The notes beneath the pieces are model-generated. The model saw only the letters and a program-made list of their open reading frames with translations, did no database searches and was not told the DNA's origin. From Clostridiaceae bacterium (lineage in GTDB: Bacteria > Bacillota > Clostridia > Oscillospirales > Acutalibacteraceae), in contig JAEDIL010000020.1 in NCBI GenBank assembly GCA_016292455.1, forward strand, positions 1 through 20,782: a stretch of 20,782 bases of DNA, read 5' to 3'. Position 1 is the stretch's first letter, and each line of letters opens with the position of its first letter. The translations under genes and the position numbers were made by a program. Below are positions 14,585-20,782 of this stretch, piece by piece.

Positions 14585-15715
14585 TTCAGATGTCAGTTGC
14601 TTCTGCTTTTGATTTTTCAAAAGCTCTTTGAGCTTTTTTTCAATCGGCTCGGTGACCGCAATGCATACCATTCCGAAAACAAGACTCAGAACAACGAACA
14701 CGGCGGTGAGCACCGGAGGACCGGGTTCACTTTTTCTGAAATTCAGCAAGGTCTCGCTGTTTTCAACGGCAAGGTTAATCCATCTTGTCAGTGAAATATG
14801 AGTGAGGTACACCGCCATGCTCAGCTTTCCGAGCTTAACGCAGAATTTATTCTGGAAAACGGCATTTATACTTGCCGTTCTGCTTGCAATTATCACAACA
14901 GCTATATAAAACAGCAGAACAACGGTGCCCTGATATACTCCCCTGATTTCAAAATACATGAGAGCCGCCGTGCACAGCATACAGCCGGTGCTGACAAAAG
15001 AGAGCAAAAGCGGAACACCCTTATACATAAACTGTCTTCTGAGCCAGCGCGAAACGGCAAAGGCGGAACAGCCGAGCGATATTCCGGCAATACCGCGGAA
15101 AAAGCCCTTGCAAAAAACTCCGTACCATTCCATGAAACCGACAACATATCCGTCACGGTTGATCATAAAGGCATAAGCGGCAATTGCAATAAGAGGAGCG
15201 GCAATTTTTATGAAAATGTCGTTCCAGCGGCGCAGTATCGGATAGAGCACAGCCATTGCCATAAACATGGCGGAAAGATACCAGTCAGTTCCGACAACGT
15301 CCTGCATAGGTATTCCGCTGACGTGCAGAAGCGTCAGAGAAAACGGAACTCTCAGCAAATGGTCTGCTGTGAAAACCTTATCCGCTCCGAAATAAGCAAT
15401 GTCTGAAATGAGCATTGTAATCCAGCCGAAAATATAATACGGGAGCAATCTTTTCAGTTTTCCCAGAATTACTCCCACCGTTTCCGTTCCAAGCTTTTCA
15501 ACGTCGCACCGGGGCTTTTTTGACGCGGAAAGCGCCATTAAAAACCCGGAGATGATGAAAAAGAATTCAACATAAATTGATCCGTGCGGAAAAAACAATC
15601 TCTTTTTTTCAAAGAGATTATATGAGTGATGAATAACGATGATTATCATTGCAAAGAACTTCCAGAAATCAAGCTCTGCATTCCTTGCCGTCGGTATTCT
15701 TTGAGATTTTTTCAA
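14582..15715 (-). CDS. Acyltransferase family 3 membrane protein
   Basis: A 377-residue multi-spanning membrane protein with the Acyl_transf_3 signature. The N-terminal segment ELDFWKFFAMIIIVIHHSYNLF carries the conserved His in helix 1, followed by the HGSIYVEFFFIISGFLMA motif, then about ten hydrophobic helices and a Lys/Gln-rich cytoplasmic tail. The family O-acylates (often O-acetylates) cell-surface sugars, peptidoglycan or lipids using an acyl donor from the cytoplasm. The start is TTG 15715: a stop codon lies immediately upstream in frame, and GGGA is at about 15725-15728. It is the last gene of the minus-strand operon, 32 bp after the GtrA-like gene, which suggests a shared role in decorating an envelope glycan. 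The acyl donor and target are not predictable. Confidence 0.87.
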   Translation of the reverse strand: MKKSQRIPTARNAELDFWKFFAMIIIVIHHSYNLFEKKRLFFPHGSIYVEFFFIISGFLMALSASKKPRCDVEKLGTETVGVILGKLKRLLPYYIFGWITMLISDIAYFGADKVFTADHLLRVPFSLTLLHVSGIPMQDVVGTDWYLSAMFMAMAVLYPILRRWNDIFIKIAAPLIAIAAYAFMINRDGYVVGFMEWYGVFCKGFFRGIAGISLGCSAFAVSRWLRRQFMYKGVPLLLSFVSTGCMLCTAALMYFEIRGVYQGTVVLLFYIAVVIIASRTASINAVFQNKFCVKLGKLSMAVYLTHISLTRWINLAVENSETLLNFRKSEPGPPVLTAVFVVLSLVFGMVCIAVTEPIEKKLKELLKNQKQKQLTSE

Positions 15716-15747
15716 TTATATCTGTCCCTTACGCTGATATTATGGAA

Positions 15748-16242
15748 TTATTCATTTTCGCCGCTTTTTTCAAAGCTGCTTTCTTTTTTTGCAAAAATCA
15801 TGAACTTGCTGAGAACATAGTTGATTACAACAACAACGACACCGATGATAAGCTTTGCGGTAATTTTTCCGGAAAGCTTCACGATGAGAAAGTCAAAGAC
15901 CTTTTCATCAAAACTGAGAATATCAACAAAGAACCACAAGCCTGCCTGTTCAATGAAATATGAGGCGATTCTTGCACTGAGAAAGGAGGGAATCTCTTTT
16001 TTAACAATGTCAGGCTTCCAGCTTTTGCTTTCAAAAACGAAGAGCTTGTTTGTCACATAGGCAAAGGCAACGGCAACAATCCACGCAATTGAATTTGAAA
16101 CAAGGTAGTGCTCTCCCCTGAAAAGAACGTCAGCGCCCTTGAAAACAACAAGGTTAACGAGCGTTGTCAGAACGCCGAAGATGACATAGGTAACAGTTTC
16201 CCTGTTGACCAGCTTTTTAAAAAGTGCTTTGATTTTTTCCAT
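15748..16242 (-). CDS. GtrA-like membrane protein (putative polyprenyl-phosphate-sugar flippase)
   Basis: A 164-residue protein with four predicted membrane helices typical of GtrA/DPMS3. The first helix region is VTYVIFGVLTTLVNLVVF; IAWIVAVAFAYVTNKLFVFES carries the conserved N-K-x-x-V-F motif; helices 3 and 4 end with INYVLSKFMIF. GtrA proteins are thought to move undecaprenyl-phosphate-linked glucose or similar lipid-linked sugars across the membrane for glycan modification. The ATG at 16242 follows GAGGTA, and the gene starts 8 bp after the PAP2 stop, so the two are probably coupled. A partner glycosyltransferase (GtrB-like) is not in the window. Confidence 0.88.
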   Translation of the reverse strand: MEKIKALFKKLVNRETVTYVIFGVLTTLVNLVVFKGADVLFRGEHYLVSNSIAWIVAVAFAYVTNKLFVFESKSWKPDIVKKEIPSFLSARIASYFIEQAGLWFFVDILSFDEKVFDFLIVKLSGKITAKLIIGVVVVVINYVLSKFMIFAKKESSFEKSGENE

Positions 16243-16250
16243 TGTTTACC

Positions 16251-16883
16251 TCATGCGGCTTTTGCCGCCTTTTTCTTTTTGAACTCTTCAAATTTCGCTT
16301 CAATCTTCGGCATAACGATCGGATATACCTTGTTTACAATGAGAACGCCGACGAGTGCATAGATGATTCCGACGAGTGTACCGAAAAGAACGTCTGTGCA
16401 ATAGTGAACCTCAACATAAATCCTTGTAAAGCCCATAACCGCGGCAAAAATCGTGAGCGGTATTCCGAACTTTTTGTTGTACCAAAGCAGCGCTATACCC
16501 GCAGCAAAGGCAGAAGAGGTGTGTCCCGAGGGGAAAGAGTAGCTTGTCGGTCTTTTGACAAGCTCCGGGAACTTATAGATTTCATGCCACCACGCGTACT
16601 GTGTGACGTCAAGATTGAACGGACGCGGACGGGCAAAAAGCGTTTTCAGAATAAGGTTGTTTCCGACTTCCATAACAAGCAGAGCAACAAGAATTGCAAC
16701 GCCTGCCTTGCGGTACTTTTTTGTGCAGAGCAGCGCAAGTCCGACAGCAATGAAGACTATTCCTCCCTCGCCGAGAGTGGTGATGATAACCATCAGCCGG
16801 TCAAGAAAGCCGCCCTGAATCGTCTGTACCCATTCAAAAACCGAAAGATCAAAATGTAAAAAACTATCAAACAACGCCTGCAT
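16251..16883 (-). CDS. PAP2-family membrane phosphatase (undecaprenyl-diphosphate phosphatase-like)
   Basis: A 210-residue membrane protein with all three PAP2 active-site motifs: K80-x6-R87-P88 (LFARPRP), P118-S-G-H121 followed by T-S-S-A-F-A, and R154-x5-H160-x3-D164 (Thr replaces the usual Ser before R154). The ~20-residue C-terminal tail is Lys/Ala-rich. Members with this layout, such as BcrC and PgpB, remove phosphate from undecaprenyl diphosphate or phosphatidylglycerophosphate on the outer face of the membrane. Adjacency to a GtrA-like flippase favours an undecaprenyl-phosphate role. The ATG at 16883 follows AAGGAAGAG. It is 33 bp downstream of the first RCK gene's stop. Confidence 0.9.
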   Translation of the reverse strand: MQALFDSFLHFDLSVFEWVQTIQGGFLDRLMVIITTLGEGGIVFIAVGLALLCTKKYRKAGVAILVALLVMEVGNNLILKTLFARPRPFNLDVTQYAWWHEIYKFPELVKRPTSYSFPSGHTSSAFAAGIALLWYNKKFGIPLTIFAAVMGFTRIYVEVHYCTDVLFGTLVGIIYALVGVLIVNKVYPIVMPKIEAKFEEFKKKKAAKAA

Positions 16884-16916
16884 AATCGTTCTCTTCCTTT
16901 CTTATTTCCCTATGTT

Positions 16917-17573
16917 TTATATTTCAAACAGCTGTTTCAGCTTTTTTGCGCTCTTGCCGATGGAAAGAGCCGTAATTTCGTCTCCTGCCATGAGAACCGT
17001 GTTGCCTCGCGGAATCATGAGCACTCCGGCACGAATGACGTAAATCAGAACGCAGTCTGACGGAACTTCAATTTCCATAACCTTTTTTCCGGAAAGGCTC
17101 CAGCTATCCGGTATCCGGTATTCGCTTATCATTGCATTACTGTTGCTTATATCGGCAACAAGCTTGACGTTTGCGCCGTCAATTTCCTGCTCAATAAGTC
17201 CGGTGATAATCTGAGTTGTGTCAAGAACAATATCAACGCCGAGCCGTTTCATGAGGGAAATGTTTTTATGGTTGTTGCTTTTTGAAACTGTCCGCTTGAC
17301 CGAAAACCGGCGTTTTGCAATTTCGCAGGCAACAAGGTTGTCCTCATCGCGGTCAGTTACGGCAATGAATGCGTCGCTTTTTCCGACATTTGCCGCAGCA
17401 AGCGTTTCAATACGGGTTCCGTCGCCGCAAAAGACCGTAACGTCAAGCGCACTTGAAATTTTTTCACAACGAGCCTTGTCGCTGTCGATAACTTTGACAT
17501 TGTGCTTTTCTTCAAGAAGACTTTTTGCGAGGAAATAGCCGAGCTGTCCTGCACCGACAATTGTAATTTTCAT
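16917..17573 (-). CDS. TrkA/KtrA-like RCK potassium-uptake regulatory protein (copy 1)
   Basis: A 218-residue cytoplasmic protein with an N-terminal TrkA_N Rossmann domain (G7-A-G-Q-L-G12, acidic D30 after beta-2, FCGDGTRIETLAAANV) and a C-terminal TrkA_C domain (about 140-218, VPSDCVLIYVIRAGVLMIPRGNTVLMAGDEI). Such RCK proteins bind NAD(H)/ATP/ADP or c-di-AMP and gate TrkH/KtrB-type potassium channels. The ribosome binding site AAGGAGGAG overlaps the stop of the upstream RCK gene, and 12 bp separate the two. No TrkH/KtrB membrane subunit is in the window, so the partner must be encoded elsewhere or lost. Confidence 0.88.
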   Translation of the reverse strand: MKITIVGAGQLGYFLAKSLLEEKHNVKVIDSDKARCEKISSALDVTVFCGDGTRIETLAAANVGKSDAFIAVTDRDEDNLVACEIAKRRFSVKRTVSKSNNHKNISLMKRLGVDIVLDTTQIITGLIEQEIDGANVKLVADISNSNAMISEYRIPDSWSLSGKKVMEIEVPSDCVLIYVIRAGVLMIPRGNTVLMAGDEITALSIGKSAKKLKQLFEI

Positions 17574-17585
17574 TCTTTCTCCTCC

Positions 17586-18206
17586 TTAAATGCCGGCATA
17601 AACGAGCATATCGCCCTCATCAATCTGAAAAGCTTCGTCAGAGCAGAGAACAAGTGCGCCGGTCCTTTTCTTTTTAACGGCAAAGAGCATTTCGCCTTCG
17701 CGGTGAATAATTTCGTCTGCCGTTTTTCCAATCTGACGCCGTTCAGCCTTTTTCATTGTGAATCTGACGCTGTTTCCGCCGATTGTTACGGAATCTATTT
17801 CTTCCGAATCCTGAGTTGCAAGGTTAAAGAGAATATCGCTTTCAAGCCTTGTGGGGCAAACCGTTCGCAGACCGAAGCGTCTGAAAACCGATTCCCTTGA
17901 AGGGTCAAGGACACGAAGATATACGTCCGAAAGGCTGAACTCAACGTCAAGAGTCTGAGCAACCATAACATTCACGTTGTCCTTTTCCGTAACGGCAAAG
18001 GCAATGTCGGCATTGTCGCAGCCTGCATTGCGCAGAACGTCAATATCCGTTTCAACACCGCAGACGGTTATACCCGAAAAATCCTCTCCGAGCATTTCAA
18101 GCTTTTCCTCATCGTTGTCAACAACAGCAACGTCATAGCCTCTTTCGTCAAGTGCAAGCGCAAGGCGGCGTCCTGTTTTTCCGCTTCCGATAATAATTAC
18201 ATTCAT
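17586..18206 (-). CDS. TrkA/KtrA-like RCK protein (copy 2)
   Basis: A 206-residue RCK protein with Rossmann motif G7-S-G-K-T-G12 and acidic D30 (VVDNDEEKLE). VTEKDNVNVMVAQ follows, and a C-terminal TrkA_C domain ends in DEGDMLVYAGI. It is only distantly similar to its neighbour (different loops and C-domain), so the pair looks like an ancient duplication or two specialised subunits rather than a recent copy. Two RCK genes in tandem are also found in other clostridia, usually beside trkH/ktrB. The ATG at 18206 follows GAGGGGTGA, and the gene lies 11 bp after the phosphoesterase gene in the same operon. Confidence 0.87.
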   Translation of the reverse strand: MNVIIIGSGKTGRRLALALDERGYDVAVVDNDEEKLEMLGEDFSGITVCGVETDIDVLRNAGCDNADIAFAVTEKDNVNVMVAQTLDVEFSLSDVYLRVLDPSRESVFRRFGLRTVCPTRLESDILFNLATQDSEEIDSVTIGGNSVRFTMKKAERRQIGKTADEIIHREGEMLFAVKKKRTGALVLCSDEAFQIDEGDMLVYAGI

Positions 18207-18217
18207 TCTTTCACCCC

Positions 18218-18688
18218 TCAGGCAAAAATATTTTTAAACTCAACATCAACCGCACCCTTTTCAAGCGTGAGAACAGCATAGCTTCCGCTGCAAATTGCTC
18301 CGGGATTTATGGCGTACACCCCGAAAGAAGCGTCATAACAGCAGTTTGAAATATGCGTGTGACCGTAAAGCGCAACATTGGCGCGGACGCTTTCAGCCTT
18401 TTCAATCAGCTCAATCAGGCTCCGCCTGACGCCGACAGTATGGCCGTGGCAGGCAACAACAGTGTTGCCTTCGGCATATTTATAAGCAAAATCGTCAAGG
18501 GTGCTGAAAAAATCATTGTTTCCCCTGACAGCAACAAATTTTCTCTCCTTATACCGCGGCATAACTCTTTCAAGGTCCTCCTCCCCGTCTCCAAGGAAGA
18601 AAACAAGAGAACATTCCTTTTCACGTTCAAGGGCAACCGTAATATTATCCGCGCGTCCGTGACTGTCAGACAAAACAAGAGCCTTCAT
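18218..18688 (-). CDS. YfcE/MJ0936-type metallophosphoesterase
   Basis: A 156-residue calcineurin-like phosphoesterase. Metal ligands are all visible: D8 and H10 in SDSHG, D34 in LGDGEEDLE, N57 in RGNND, H81 and H83 in CHGH, and H110/H112 in YGHTH. The size and compact motif spacing match the YfcE/MJ0936 family, which hydrolyses small phosphodiesters in vitro; the physiological substrate is unknown. The ATG at 18688 follows GGGAGG at 18695-18700 on the minus strand. It is the first gene of the six-gene operon, downstream of the sigma-A promoter at 18726-18754. Confidence 0.9.
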   Translation of the reverse strand: MKALVLSDSHGRADNITVALEREKECSLVFFLGDGEEDLERVMPRYKERKFVAVRGNNDFFSTLDDFAYKYAEGNTVVACHGHTVGVRRSLIELIEKAESVRANVALYGHTHISNCCYDASFGVYAINPGAICSGSYAVLTLEKGAVDVEFKNIFA

Positions 18689-18725
18689 TCATAACCTCCC
18701 GCGGTCAAGCATAAATATCATTGTG

Positions 18726-18754
18726 ATTATACCACTTTACGGGAGGTTTTTCAA
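18726..18754 (-). promoter_or_regulatory. Sigma-A promoter of the minus-strand operon
   Basis: On the minus strand TTGAAA (complement of 18749-18754) and TATAAT (complement of 18726-18731) are spaced by 17 bp, a near-consensus promoter. Its -35 box overlaps the first base of the divergent gene's start codon, and the spacer contains that gene's ribosome binding site. Confidence 0.8.
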
Positions 18755-18996
18755 TGGATAAAGAAACAAATATGAACCCGCAGAAAATCAGCGAGCTCTT
18801 TGAGAAGGCAAAGGAAAAGGAAAAAAGCGGCGTTCTTGATGTCGGCGCTTTCATTGACGAGAATCTTTCCCCCGCTGACGCCCGGAAGCTGAAAAACGCA
18901 ATGAAGGACCCCGGGCTTATCAGAAGTATTCTTTCCTCGCCGCAGGCACAAAAATTCTTTGAAAGGTTTTCAAAAGGAAAAGAAGGAAATGACTGA
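18754..18996 (+). CDS. Small conserved-type hypothetical protein (80 aa), cluster gene 1
   Basis: An 80-residue, highly charged, soluble and helical protein. Its most family-like part is the C-terminal half, FIDENLSPADARKLKNAMKDP followed by RSILSSPQAQKFFERF, a pattern I associate with uncharacterised clostridial proteins (recollection, not a search). ATG 18754 follows a strong GGGAGG at 18741-18746. The stop overlaps the next start (TGATG), so the next gene is translationally coupled. Codon use matches the neighbouring chromosomal genes. Function unknown. Confidence 0.75.
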   Translation: MDKETNMNPQKISELFEKAKEKEKSGVLDVGAFIDENLSPADARKLKNAMKDPGLIRSILSSPQAQKFFERFSKGKEGND

Positions 18997-19361
18997 TGAA
19001 CATTGAAGACATCAACATGGAGGAAATCTCGCAAATTCTTTCGTCTCTTTCCGACGAGGATGTTGAACAGCTGAAAGGAGTTGCCGCCTCTTTTTTCCCC
19101 GGACAGGGAACAGGGCAGACAAAGAAAAAGGACGAAAAAGTACCGCCGAAAGACGGCGGCGAACAGCCGGACTTTGAGAGCATAAAAAAAATTATGGACA
19201 TTATGAAACTTCTGAAAACCGATGTTCGCGACCCGAGGTGCGACCTTCTTTATGCGCTGAAACCGATGCTGAAAAAAGAGCGTCAGGAGCGCGTTGACCA
19301 GGCGGCAAAAATGCTTCAGCTGCTTTCGGTTCTGCCGCGCCTTCGGGAGCTTGGAATCTGA
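18996..19361 (+). CDS. Hypothetical helical protein (121 aa), cluster gene 2
   Basis: A 121-residue soluble protein. It has an acidic N-terminal helix (about 1-30), a Lys/Pro/Gly linker (about 35-60), and a C-terminal helical block (about 62-121) with the striking core DPRCDLLYALKPMLKKERQER followed by VDQAAKMLQLLSVLPRLREL. The latter resembles small clostridial proteins of unknown function that share a D-P-R-x-x-L-L-x-A-L-(K/R)-P core. The start overlaps the preceding stop by one base, with AAGGAAA at 18983-18989. The helix-linker-helix layout suggests a protein-interaction role. No catalytic motif is visible. Confidence 0.75.
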   Translation: MNIEDINMEEISQILSSLSDEDVEQLKGVAASFFPGQGTGQTKKKDEKVPPKDGGEQPDFESIKKIMDIMKLLKTDVRDPRCDLLYALKPMLKKERQERVDQAAKMLQLLSVLPRLRELGI

Positions 19362-19379
19362 AAACGGGAGTGGTAAAAA

Positions 19380-19799
19380 ATGCAAAGCTATTCACCGCAG
19401 GAACTTGAAAGAATGCAGAAGCAGGCGATTGACCGCGTGCACGAAATGCAAAGGCAGGCAAAAATGGGTTCGGCGGAAAACCGACAGAACACCTCCGGAA
19501 CAAAACAGCAGCACTACACTCAAAGCGTAGACAATTCCACCCGGAAAACGCCCGTTCAGCCGAACGCGCCGCCTCCGGCAGAAAGTGCCGCTCACGAGAC
19601 CAACGCAGCGCATAAAAAGCGGAAAGAGCAAGAGCCGCCGAAACCGCCGACGATAACCCGTGTTCACAAAACAAGCCAGGCGCTTCCGTTTCTCAGTATG
19701 GACAGCGACACCGCACTTATTCTGCCGCTCATTCTCCTGCTTCAACGCGACGGCGCCGATGAAATGCTGATTCTTGCGCTCCTGTATATCATGTCATAG
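19380..19799 (+). CDS. Hypothetical protein with Pro-rich linker and hydrophobic C-terminus (139 aa), cluster gene 3
   Basis: A 139-residue protein. The N-terminal amphipathic helix SPQELERMQKQAIDRVHEMQ is followed by a long Gln/Asn/Pro-rich low-complexity middle (about 35-105). The hydrophobic C-terminal segment is DTALILPLILLLQRDGADEM then LILALLYIMS, two short hydrophobic stretches hinged by an Asp/Gly turn. It could be tail-anchored or dock into the membrane by its last 30 residues. ATG 19380 follows GGGAG at 19366-19370, 18 bp after cluster gene 2. A shared hairpin follows the stop. Function unknown; a link to sporulation or envelope assembly is only a guess. Confidence 0.75.
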   Translation: MQSYSPQELERMQKQAIDRVHEMQRQAKMGSAENRQNTSGTKQQHYTQSVDNSTRKTPVQPNAPPPAESAAHETNAAHKKRKEQEPPKPPTITRVHKTSQALPFLSMDSDTALILPLILLLQRDGADEMLILALLYIMS

Positions 19800-19834
19800 C
19801 AAAACGGACAGCTCAGAGCTGCCCGTTTTGCTTT
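19799..19834. terminator. Bidirectional terminator hairpin
   Basis: GCAAAACGG (19799-19807) pairs with CCGTTTTGC (19823-19831), and CAGC pairs with GCTG after one mismatch. T residues follow. It sits between the convergent cluster gene 3 and the DUF5131 gene and, because the stem is symmetrical, can serve both. Confidence 0.75.
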
Positions 19835-19840
19835 CCGGTC

Positions 19841-20551
19841 TTACGGTTTATAGTCAATTCCTGCCGCTCTCGCCTGACGGCAAAGGTCCTTCACCTGAAG
19901 CTTATATTGCTTTCCGTCCTTGACAAAATGTGTTCCGCATTGTCTGAATTCAAACCGAACGCCTTTCCTGACACATTGCTCACGAATATCAAGCACCCAT
20001 GAATAGTCAAGAATTCTTGCGTTCACGTCCGACTCGCCGCCGACAACAACAAGTTCAATTTCATCAAGATACCTTTCAATGTCAATTCTTTCAAGAAGAG
20101 GCTGAGCAGTAATGCATTTATGCTTTGCCGGAACAGAGGAAAAAACAGAGAGCTTTTTGTCGGCATTCTTCTGGTTTTCAACGGTACAGCACACAACCAC
20201 ATTGTCATATCCCTCGCCCCAGTCCTCAGGGATACACTGCATAAACCTTTCAATGCGCTTTGTGAGAAAAAGGAAGGTGCAGTCACTGCGCTCACGGATC
20301 ATTTTCCAGCATTCTGCGCGCCACACGTCTGCTTCTTCAATCAGAAAATCTGTTGAAAAACAAAGATAAACCATTCCGGATTTCATTTTGTAGCTGCCGT
20401 TTTTCAGTTTTTCAGCAGGTTTGAAAAAGTCCTTTGTTTTTACAATATCATTAGTGTTTATGTTCCGCTTTGCATCGCCCTTATGTATATAGCAGTGCAG
20501 ACAACCGTCGCTGCATTTTCTGCACCCTCTCCACGGATTCCACATTGACAT
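19841..20551 (-). CDS. DUF5131 (phage Gp37/Gp68-like) family protein
   Basis: A 236-residue protein with the family's N-terminal motif W4-N-P-W-R-G-C10 and C13, C17-L-H-C20-Y, a CxxxxxxCxxC arrangement that recalls a metal or iron-sulfur site of radical-SAM type. Further family-like segments are YLCFSTDFLIEEAD, FLFLTKRIERF, CCTVENQKNAD, ITAQPLLERI, VVVGGESD and FEFRQCGTHF. The family occurs in phages and on bacterial chromosomes; its activity is not established as far as I know. I place the start at ATG 20551 because AAGGCGG lies 8 bp upstream; a GTG at 20560 is too close to that ribosome binding site. It has its own promoter and ends at the shared hairpin. Confidence 0.85.
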   Translation of the reverse strand: MSMWNPWRGCRKCSDGCLHCYIHKGDAKRNINTNDIVKTKDFFKPAEKLKNGSYKMKSGMVYLCFSTDFLIEEADVWRAECWKMIRERSDCTFLFLTKRIERFMQCIPEDWGEGYDNVVVCCTVENQKNADKKLSVFSSVPAKHKCITAQPLLERIDIERYLDEIELVVVGGESDVNARILDYSWVLDIREQCVRKGVRFEFRQCGTHFVKDGKQYKLQVKDLCRQARAAGIDYKP

Positions 20552-20571
20552 AGATAACACCGCCTTTTTTC

Positions 20572-20600
20572 ATTCTATCACGATATACGGCTGCGGTCAA
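20572..20600 (-). promoter_or_regulatory. Sigma-A promoter of the DUF5131 gene
   Basis: On the minus strand TTGACC (complement of 20595-20600) is followed after 17 bp by TAGAAT (complement of 20572-20577), about 20 bp upstream of the start codon. Confidence 0.7.
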
Positions 20601-20682
20601 TTATTCTTTATTCACCGGATAAGCGGCTTTAAATATTCAATTATTCAGTGGTACGGGTATTCAAAGCGCGGGAGAAAAGCAG

Positions 20683-20722
20683 AAAAAAGAACCTCAACTA
20701 CGCGAACTGCGTGTCGAGGTTC
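20683..20722 (-). terminator. Intrinsic terminator after the tRNA
   Basis: On the minus strand GAACCTCGACACGC pairs with GCGTAGTTGAGGTTC, with one wobble and one bulge, followed by TTTTTT (complement of 20683-20688). It begins a few bases after the tRNA 3' end and so ends the tRNA transcript. Confidence 0.85.
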
Positions 20723-20727
20723 TCGAC

Positions 20728-20782
20728 TGGTCGAGGCGACAGGATTCGAACCTGCGGCCCTCTGCTCCCAAAGCAGATGCGC
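20728..20782 (-). tRNA. tRNA-Pro(UGG), partial, 5' end beyond the window
   Basis: On the minus strand the sequence gives the anticodon arm TCTGC-TTTGGGA-GCAGA with anticodon TGG (proline), then the T-arm GCAGG-TTCGAAT-CCTGT, the acceptor 3' strand CGCCTCG, the discriminator A and an encoded CCA (complement of 20728-20730). The D-arm and 5' acceptor strand lie to the right of position 20782. Confidence 0.93.

Noticed and set aside
14798..15406. Open frame of 202 codons on the plus strand
   Set aside because: Antisense shadow of the acyltransferase gene; the protein has no hydrophobic or domain pattern and no ribosome binding site.
16242..16859. Open frame of 205 codons on the plus strand
   Set aside because: Antisense to the PAP2 gene, which has all three catalytic motifs.
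18705..19385. Open frame of 226 codons on the minus strand
   Set aside because: Antisense to cluster genes 1 and 2, which have good ribosome binding sites and coupled starts. The translated product is Phe/Ser-rich with no family features.

Overview
The window reads as chromosomal DNA of an endospore-forming member of the Firmicutes, most likely a Clostridia (Oscillospirales/Ruminococcaceae-like) genome. The reasons are the spoVAD/spoVAE remnants, strong AGGAGG-type ribosome binding sites, several TTG starts, sigma-A promoters with 17-bp spacers, and short PUA-less ProB. The organism call is inference; there is no rRNA or other marker to fix it.

Left region (1 to about 3739) looks like accessory DNA. 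It is visibly more A+T-rich than the rest and holds a complete hipB-hipA toxin-antitoxin pair facing a 614-residue Sel1/TPR-type protein of unknown function. It ends abruptly at about 3737-3740, where homology to the C-terminal ~130 residues of the sporulation protein SpoVAD begins with no start codon or ribosome binding site of its own. SpoVAD is therefore truncated at its 5' end within this window. An unusual 90-residue Cys-containing ORF and an intact spoVAE follow. The tract ends in a 167-bp MITE-like inverted-repeat element carrying a terminator-like hairpin.

Central region (5053 to 12172) is a probable five-gene operon: two ABC exporter half-transporters forming an asymmetric heterodimer, an M16 zinc peptidase, and the proline genes proB and proA, closed by an intrinsic terminator. 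Two separately promoted genes follow: a HAD-family phosphatase and an MmsA-type CoA-acylating aldehyde dehydrogenase with its own strong terminator.

Right region contains a six-gene minus-strand operon running from about 18731 down to 14582. In order of transcription it encodes a YfcE-like metallophosphoesterase, two different TrkA/KtrA-like RCK proteins, a PAP2 lipid phosphatase, a GtrA-like flippase and an acyltransferase-3 membrane protein. The last three suggest polyprenyl-phosphate-linked envelope glycan work. Divergent from it is a compact plus-strand trio of small uncharacterised genes (18754-19799). A shared hairpin separates the trio from a convergent DUF5131 (Gp37/Gp68-like) gene. 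The window ends inside a minus-strand tRNA-Pro(UGG) followed by its terminator.

The most interesting signal is the spoVAD junction. Either a spoVA operon has been permanently broken by an accessory island, or this is one edge of an element that could be excised during sporulation, as known for skin-type elements. The other half of spoVAD and any recombinase would lie left of position 1, so the window alone cannot decide.
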